A stretch of 64,000 bases of DNA from Desulfitobacterium sp050251735 (GTDB lineage: Bacteria; Bacillota; Desulfitobacteriia; Desulfitobacteriales; Desulfitobacteriaceae): positions 1-64,000 of the forward strand of contig JBFWMF010000007.1 in the NCBI GenBank assembly GCA_050251735.1, written 5' to 3'. Position numbers and translations under genes: made by a program. The notes under the pieces were generated by a model. It saw only the letters and a list, made by a program, of their open reading frames with translations, did not search any database and was not told the origin of the DNA. This document shows positions 59,525 to 64,000 of this stretch, one piece after another (positions within the stretch are counted from its first letter, which is position 1; each line of letters begins with the position of its first letter).

Positions 59525-61561
59525 TCATAGCTGCTGGGCGGCATCATAGGCAGATTGAACAGCATCCGGTACTTTAGCCGGCTTGATTACATCGCCGATC
59601 GAATGCAATGCCACTTGAGTGGGGAGCTTAGCTTGGAGATCCCGCATAAGCGCTTGATTAGCCACCGACCCAATTGCGGAGACCACCGTATCTGCGGGAA
59701 GCAGGCTTTCTCCCTCCGGGCCCTCGACTCGGACGCCATTAGGGCCAACGGCTTTTACCATCGTATGGGTCAATACCTTAACCTGATGCCGTTTCAGATC
59801 GGCCAGCATTGTCCAGCGGGTGCTCGAACCAAGATCACGGCCGACGTCCTTAGTCATTTCCACTAGAGTGACCCGCTTTTTTCCTTGCCAAAGAAGCTTA
59901 GCCAAAGTCTCCATGCTTTCCGCTTGGTTAACTATGAGGAAACGGAGGGTTTGTGCATCTAGGGTCCCTTGAGTAGCTAAGTAGAGAGCGGTTTCCACCC
60001 CGACCGAGCCACCGCCGACGATAACAATGCTTCGCCCTGTCTCTTTTCCTGCTAGGACATCCCAAGCTTGGGTAATGGCTGTACCTTTTTCTACAGGAAA
60101 GGGAGGATCCATAGGCAGAGCGCCGGTAGCGAAAACAATGTCTGTCCAGCCTTCCTTCTTAGCACTCACCAAAAGGTTCTCCACAGTGGCTTCTTGGCCC
60201 CCGCAGATTTTTACATTTTGCATCTCGCAGGCTTGAACCAGATAATCGGTGAAGCGATTGAAGTCCTGGCGATCAGGTGGTGCTGCGGCAAGATTGATCT
60301 GGCCTCCGAGCCGATTGGATTTTTCCCAAACAGTTACATCATGACCGCGTAGGCTGGCTACCCGAGCAAACTCTAATCCTGCAGGGCCACCCCCCACCAC
60401 AAGGATTTTCTTAAGCACAGCACTGTTGGCTTGAGTTTTATTGTTTAGCCCAAGCTCTGCCTCTCGTCCAGCTTCTGCATTCACTAAGCAAGCCACCGGT
60501 GTTCCTTGGAACACATGATCCAAACAACCCTGATTGCAACCCACACAGGGGCGAATTGGGGAAGAATCTAACCCTTGCGCTTTTAAGGGTAAAAAGGGAT
60601 CCGCTAACAGGGGCCTTGCCATTCCAACCAGATCCGCATCCCCTGAAGTAAGAATATCTCGAGCCAACTCAGGAGAGGTTATGCGATTGGAGGCAATAAC
60701 CGGCACAGAAACAGCCTCTTTTATGCCCCGAGCCAAATAGCGGAAGGCCGCGGGAGGGACATTCATCGTGATCTGAGGAACCAATGTCTCATGCCAGCCC
60801 CCCGTCACATTGATAGCGTTCACCCCAGCCTCTTCTAAGGCCTTAGCAAAAATACGTGCCTCTGCGTTGGTGTGTCCACCCGGCACAAAGTCATGGCCGG
60901 CGATCCGAGCGAGTAAGGGGAAGTCAGGTCCTACGGCCTTTCGAATCGCCGCCACAACTTCTAAGGCAAAGCGCATGCGGTTGGGTAGATCACCACCGTA
61001 TTCATCCGTTCTCTTGTTCGTTACGGGGGAGAGAAATTCAGAGATTAAGTAGCCGGTCCCAGCAAGAATTTCCACGCCATCAAAACCTGCTTGCTGGGTG
61101 CGGGCAGCAGCTTGGGCAAATTTTTGAATCACTTTTTTAATTTCTTCCCCGGTCAATTCATGAGGAATCTCTTGCGTTAGTTTAGAAGGTAGGGGTGAGG
61201 GGGCAACGGGCTGGTTCCCGGTCAATCGTGAGGAGGCATACCTTCCTGCCTGATAGAGCTGGGTGATGGTCTTTGCTCCTTCACTATGGATGGCTGCCAC
61301 AAGCTGTTGCAGCCCGGGAAGGTACAGACCCTCATCCAACTGAATCATACCAACGGTGTTGCCGACTCGATCAATTCCGCATCCACCGACGATAATTAAG
61401 CCTACCCCACCGCGAGCCCGCCTGCGATAGAACTCGATGAGCTGTTCAGTGGCTTCTCCCGTCGGACAGTAATTTAGATGCATGGCGGGCAACACTATGC
61501 GGTTTTTTAGTTCCATTGTTCCGATCCTGACCGGAGAAAAAAGCGGATCATTATTGAACAT
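59525..61561 (-). CDS. Old-yellow-enzyme/Fe-S/flavin oxidoreductase (2,4-dienoyl-CoA reductase-like)
   Basis: The 678-residue protein has three parts. An FMN-binding TIM barrel (~1-340) contains ILAGTGYLISEFLSPVTNKRTDEYGG by position. A [4Fe-4S] site follows, CVGCNQGCLDHVFQGTPVAC (C-x2-C-x3-C-x11-C). A tandem FAD/NAD(P) part has VVGGGPAGLEFARVAS and VIVGGGSVGVETALYLA. This is the layout of FadH and related NADH:flavin oxidoreductases. I start at 61561 (MFNNDPLF), after CGGAGGTGC. It is divergent from etfBA, with FadR-like operators in between. The enoate substrate is not certain. Confidence 0.9.
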   Translation of the reverse strand: MFNNDPLFSPVRIGTMELKNRIVLPAMHLNYCPTGEATEQLIEFYRRRARGGVGLIIVGGCGIDRVGNTVGMIQLDEGLYLPGLQQLVAAIHSEGAKTITQLYQAGRYASSRLTGNQPVAPSPLPSKLTQEIPHELTGEEIKKVIQKFAQAAARTQQAGFDGVEILAGTGYLISEFLSPVTNKRTDEYGGDLPNRMRFALEVVAAIRKAVGPDFPLLARIAGHDFVPGGHTNAEARIFAKALEEAGVNAINVTGGWHETLVPQITMNVPPAAFRYLARGIKEAVSVPVIASNRITSPELARDILTSGDADLVGMARPLLADPFLPLKAQGLDSSPIRPCVGCNQGCLDHVFQGTPVACLVNAEAGREAELGLNNKTQANSAVLKKILVVGGGPAGLEFARVASLRGHDVTVWEKSNRLGGQINLAAAPPDRQDFNRFTDYLVQACEMQNVKICGGQEATVENLLVSAKKEGWTDIVFATGALPMDPPFPVEKGTAITQAWDVLAGKETGRSIVIVGGGSVGVETALYLATQGTLDAQTLRFLIVNQAESMETLAKLLWQGKKRVTLVEMTKDVGRDLGSSTRWTMLADLKRHQVKVLTHTMVKAVGPNGVRVEGPEGESLLPADTVVSAIGSVANQALMRDLQAKLPTQVALHSIGDVIKPAKVPDAVQSAYDAAQQL

Positions 61562-61578
61562 ACTTAGCACCTCCGAAA

Positions 61579-61596
61579 AATGAATGACCATTCATT
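61579..61596. promoter_or_regulatory. FadR-like operator 1
   Basis: AATGAATGACCATTCATT is a palindrome with one mismatched pair in the centre, close to the B. subtilis FadR consensus TGAATGAMTANTCATTCA. It lies 18 bp upstream of the minus-strand start at 61561. Confidence 0.7.
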
Positions 61597-61733
61597 ATGG
61601 AACAGCATATCATGAAACCAGCACCGGGGGAATAGATTTCAATAAACAAATCAGATTATTTTTAATATACAAAATATTTTTAAAAAGGTATTCCGTTTTG
61701 CTCGACCATCTGATATCATAGTAGAAAATGAAA

Positions 61734-61751
61734 TGAATGAATATTCATTCA
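61734..61751. promoter_or_regulatory. FadR-like operator 2
   Basis: TGAATGAATATTCATTCA is an 18-bp perfect palindrome that fits the B. subtilis FadR (YsiA) box. It lies 26 bp upstream of the etfB start. Confidence 0.8.
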
Positions 61752-61776
61752 GAAACATATAGAAAGGGGAATCGAG

Positions 61777-62559
61777 TTGAACATATTGGTTTGTCTAAAA
61801 CAAACATTTGACACTGAAGCAAAGATCGTAATCAATTCACAAGGCCAAATCGACTCTACAGGAGTAAATCTCATCATGAATCCCTATGATGAATTTGCGG
61901 TGGAAGAGGGGATTCGCCTTAAAGAAAAGTTCGGTGGAGAAGTCACGGTATTGAGCATGGGTGGTGCGAAGGTCAATGAAGTCTTGCGTACAGCTCTGGC
62001 TATGGGGGCAGACAAAGCGGTTGCTATTCAAGATCCTGTTTTAGAAGGTAGCGATGAATGGGTTACAGCCGCGGTACTCGCCAAAGCAGTTCAAGCTATT
62101 CCCTTTGATATTATCCTCTCAGGACGGATTGCCATCGATGATGGATCGAGTCAAGTACCCACTCGACTTGCTGAGATATTGAGTATTCCATCCGTATCAT
62201 CGGTTACCGAATTAAAGATTGAAGATAAAAATGCTACGGTTACCCGCGATAGTGATGGAGGTAGTGAGATTATCGAAGTACCGCTTCCCGCGGTGATTAC
62301 TGCTCAAAAAGGTTTAAATGAACCACGCTATCCATCGGTAGCAGGGATCATGAAAGCTAAGAAAAAAGAACTGAAAACCCTAAACCTCGCCGATCTTGGA
62401 CTTTCCGCAGCCGACTCGGTGACTCAGGGAGCGAAGATGAAGGTCCTTCAGGTTAGTTTACCTCCGGCTCGTCAAGGGGGCCGCCTGATCCAAGGGGAGC
62501 CTGCCCAAGCCGTCGCTGATTTGGTCAATGCCTTGATGAAGGAAGCAAAAGTGATCTGA
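61777..62559 (+). CDS. etfB: Electron transfer flavoprotein beta subunit
   Basis: The 260-residue protein begins MNILVCLKQTFDTEAKI and has the EtfB marks NPYDEFAVEEGIRLKE, ALAMGADKAVAI and ITAQKGLNEPRYPSVAGIMKAKKK by position. It starts with TTG at 61777 after GAAAGGGGA. With EtfA it carries electrons from acyl-CoA dehydrogenases or takes part in bifurcation; the partner dehydrogenase is not in the window. A FadR-like operator lies upstream. Confidence 0.95.
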   Translation: MNILVCLKQTFDTEAKIVINSQGQIDSTGVNLIMNPYDEFAVEEGIRLKEKFGGEVTVLSMGGAKVNEVLRTALAMGADKAVAIQDPVLEGSDEWVTAAVLAKAVQAIPFDIILSGRIAIDDGSSQVPTRLAEILSIPSVSSVTELKIEDKNATVTRDSDGGSEIIEVPLPAVITAQKGLNEPRYPSVAGIMKAKKKELKTLNLADLGLSAADSVTQGAKMKVLQVSLPPARQGGRLIQGEPAQAVADLVNALMKEAKVI

Positions 62560-62595
62560 TGATAGAAAAGCTAAGGAAAGAGAGGATTGGGAAGG

Positions 62596-63582
62596 ATGCC
62601 TAAGGGAATTTTAGTTGTTCTTGAGCAGTATAATGGGGAGCTTCGCAAGGTTTCCTTGGAGCTTTTAAGCGAAGGAAGACGTTTGGCCGACGCGGCGGGA
62701 CTCACCCTCACGGGAGTCTTACTAGGCCATGAAGTTAAGGATTTAGCAGCTGTTGCCGCTTCCCAGGGAGCTGATCGAGTGATTGTGGTAGAAGATGCAG
62801 CCCTGAAGGAATATACCACGGGTGCTTACACCTCGGTACTCAACCGAATCATCCGCCAGGAGGATCCTGAAGTGGTCTTCATAGGCAATACAGGAATGGG
62901 AAGAGATTTAGCCCCACGCCTTGCCCAACGTTTAGGAGTTGGGAGTGCCTCAGATTGCGTTGCCGTTAGAGTAGATTCTACATATAAGCTGCGCTTTAGG
63001 CGTCCTATCTATGCCGGCAAAGCTTATGCAGAAGTTGCCACAGAGGCCCGCCCTATTCTAGCCACCATACGTCCTAATAGCTTCAGCATTACCCCACCAA
63101 ACCCAGATCGTCAAGCAGAAGTGGTCGAGGCGACCGCAACCATTGATGCCAATGATCTTCAAGCCATTGTCAAAGAAGTGGTTCGTCAAGCTTCCAGCCG
63201 TCCGGAATTGACTGATGCCAACATTATTGTTTCTGGCGGACGTGCCATGAAGAATGCGGAGAATTTCCGACTGCTTGAAGAACTTGCTGATACCATCGGA
63301 GCCGCTATAGGCGCTTCCCGGGCAGCTGTAGACTCCGGATATCGTGAGTATAAATATCAAGTGGGTCAAACCGGCAAGACCGTCGCCCCAACCCTTTATA
63401 TTGCTTGCGGTATTTCAGGGGCCATTCAACACTTAGCCGGAATGGGATCCTCCAAAGTTATCGTAGCGATTAATAAGGATCCGGAAGCAAATATCTTTAC
63501 CGTCGCCGATTATGGCATTGTCGGTGATCTTTACGAGATTGTCCCCTTGCTTACAGAAGAGTTCAAAAAGCAACTGGCCTAG
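62596..63582 (+). CDS. etfA: Electron transfer flavoprotein alpha subunit
   Basis: The 328-residue protein has an N-terminal adenine-nucleotide-like domain (~1-190) and a C-terminal FAD domain with the signature SGGRAMKNAENFRLLEELAD, GASRAAVDSGY, QVGQTGKTVAPTLYIACGISGAIQH by position, and NKDPEANIF. I use ATG 62596; a TTG at 62587 is three codons upstream. It is co-transcribed with etfB, 36 bp downstream. The TetR-type gene that follows completes the unit. Confidence 0.95.
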   Translation: MPKGILVVLEQYNGELRKVSLELLSEGRRLADAAGLTLTGVLLGHEVKDLAAVAASQGADRVIVVEDAALKEYTTGAYTSVLNRIIRQEDPEVVFIGNTGMGRDLAPRLAQRLGVGSASDCVAVRVDSTYKLRFRRPIYAGKAYAEVATEARPILATIRPNSFSITPPNPDRQAEVVEATATIDANDLQAIVKEVVRQASSRPELTDANIIVSGGRAMKNAENFRLLEELADTIGAAIGASRAAVDSGYREYKYQVGQTGKTVAPTLYIACGISGAIQHLAGMGSSKVIVAINKDPEANIFTVADYGIVGDLYEIVPLLTEEFKKQLA

Positions 63583-63657
63583 GGTGGCGGAACTAGCATT
63601 GACAACCTTGAGAAAAGGAGGTCTAATAGATTAAAAACTTGCAAAGGATGACGTATT

Positions 63658-64000
63658 ATGGCTATTCCCCAAGAAGATAAATATGAAAAGATTTTAGATG
63701 CTGCAATCGAGGCATTTGCTGAGGTGGGCTATCATTCATGCCAAGTAGCGAAGATAGCTCGCATGGCGGGAGTGGCTGACGGGACGATCTACCTCTACTT
63801 TAAAAATAAAGAGGACATTCTAGTACGCCTGTTTACGGAAAGAATGGGGAGGTTTATTGAGCTCATTCGAAGCGAAATGGATTCTTGCCAGGATACACGC
63901 AGCCGCCTTTGACCCATATGGAGAATAATCGTGCCCTAGCGACTGTATCACAAATCGAGTTAAGACAACCCAACTCAAGCTTATATAGTGCTATTGCCTT
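63658..64000 (+). pseudogene. TetR-family regulator (FadR-like), interrupted by a frameshift; runs off the window
   Basis: Residues 1-84 are a normal TetR N terminus: KILDAAIEAFAEVGYHSCQVAKIARMAGVADGTIYLYFKNKEDIL by position, a complete helix-turn-helix. The frame stops at TGA 63910-63912, just after DTRSRL. The next recognisable protein, LTHMENNRALATVSQIELRQ, is in another frame (from ~63909) and is open to the end of the window. About eight residues seem to be missing at the joint, so a small out-of-frame deletion is the likely cause. The position after etfBA and the FadR-like operators identify it as a probable FadR. It may be inactive. Confidence 0.8.

Noticed and set aside
63910..63912. 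TGA in the tetR gene read as selenocysteine
   Set aside because: The following codons in that frame do not continue the TetR family, while another frame does. A frameshift explains it better, and no SECIS-like stem was seen.
1..64000. CRISPR arrays, prophage or complete insertion sequences
   Set aside because: No regularly spaced repeats, phage structural genes or IS ends were found. The only transposase gene is the REP-associated one.

Overview
The window looks like a chromosomal segment of a strictly anaerobic, respiring Firmicute, most like Desulfitobacterium. The reasons are corrinoid methyltransferase genes, two DMSO-reductase-type molybdoenzyme operons, Hcp, a reverse-order rubrerythrin, T-box, SAM-I and guanine leaders, strong Shine-Dalgarno sites and frequent TTG/GTG starts. 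The genus is inferred from gene content, not from a search. No rRNA, tRNA, CRISPR array or complete insertion sequence was seen.

Layout. 0-2.4 kb: corrinoid protein, UroD-type methyltransferase and a DUF2284 protein. 2.6-3.8 kb: a soluble chemoreceptor. 4.0-9.8 kb: a selenium module (cysteine desulfurase, divergent selD-yedF-DUF3343) followed by an Xaa-Pro aminopeptidase and exonuclease III. 9.9-16.1 kb: SAM-I riboswitch and metA, an HD protein, a tandem T-box leader, serC-serA and a DUF1015 gene. 16.4-25.2 kb: a PucR-type regulator with a cytoplasmic molybdopterin oxidoreductase and ferredoxin, then torD-dmsA-dmsB-dmsC. 25.5-30.1 kb: rubrerythrin with a PerR-like promoter, a GAF/PAS/GGDEF/HD-GYP protein and dapL. 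30.9-37.3 kb: a HTH/substrate-binding regulator divergent from modABC, then a TauABC/SsuABC-type transporter. 37.5-46.4 kb: two diguanylate cyclases, a Trp T-box with trpX-trpY-trpZ, a polar amino acid ABC operon and a chemoreceptor remnant. 46.6-55.6 kb: guanine riboswitch, purine permease, yqeC, a MocA-like gene, two xdhC genes, yqeB and a three-subunit molybdenum hydroxylase. 56.0-57.7 kb: hcp. 57.8-58.6 kb: a REP-associated transposase. 58.6-64 kb: a fatty-acid-type module (enoyl-CoA hydratase, dienoyl-CoA-reductase-like enzyme, etfB, etfA, and a tetR/fadR gene broken by a frameshift).

How the parts fit. Molybdenum and selenium are the main theme. ModABC brings in molybdate. The bis-MGD enzymes carry out anaerobic respiration. 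The 4-9 kb genes prepare selenium, and the 48-56 kb genes build and use a selenium-dependent molybdenum hydroxylase, probably for purines because a guanine riboswitch and purine permease lie just upstream. The two halves of that selenium pathway are about 40 kb apart.

Two repeat families stand out. One is a 210-280 bp multi-hairpin element in four full copies and one half copy (14.6, 30.2, 30.6, 40.2 and 40.4 kb). Its helices change sequence between copies while keeping base pairing, so it looks like a structured RNA or a non-autonomous mobile element. The other is a REP-like palindrome with core GGGGACAGGTCCC at about ten sites, including both sides of the transposase gene.
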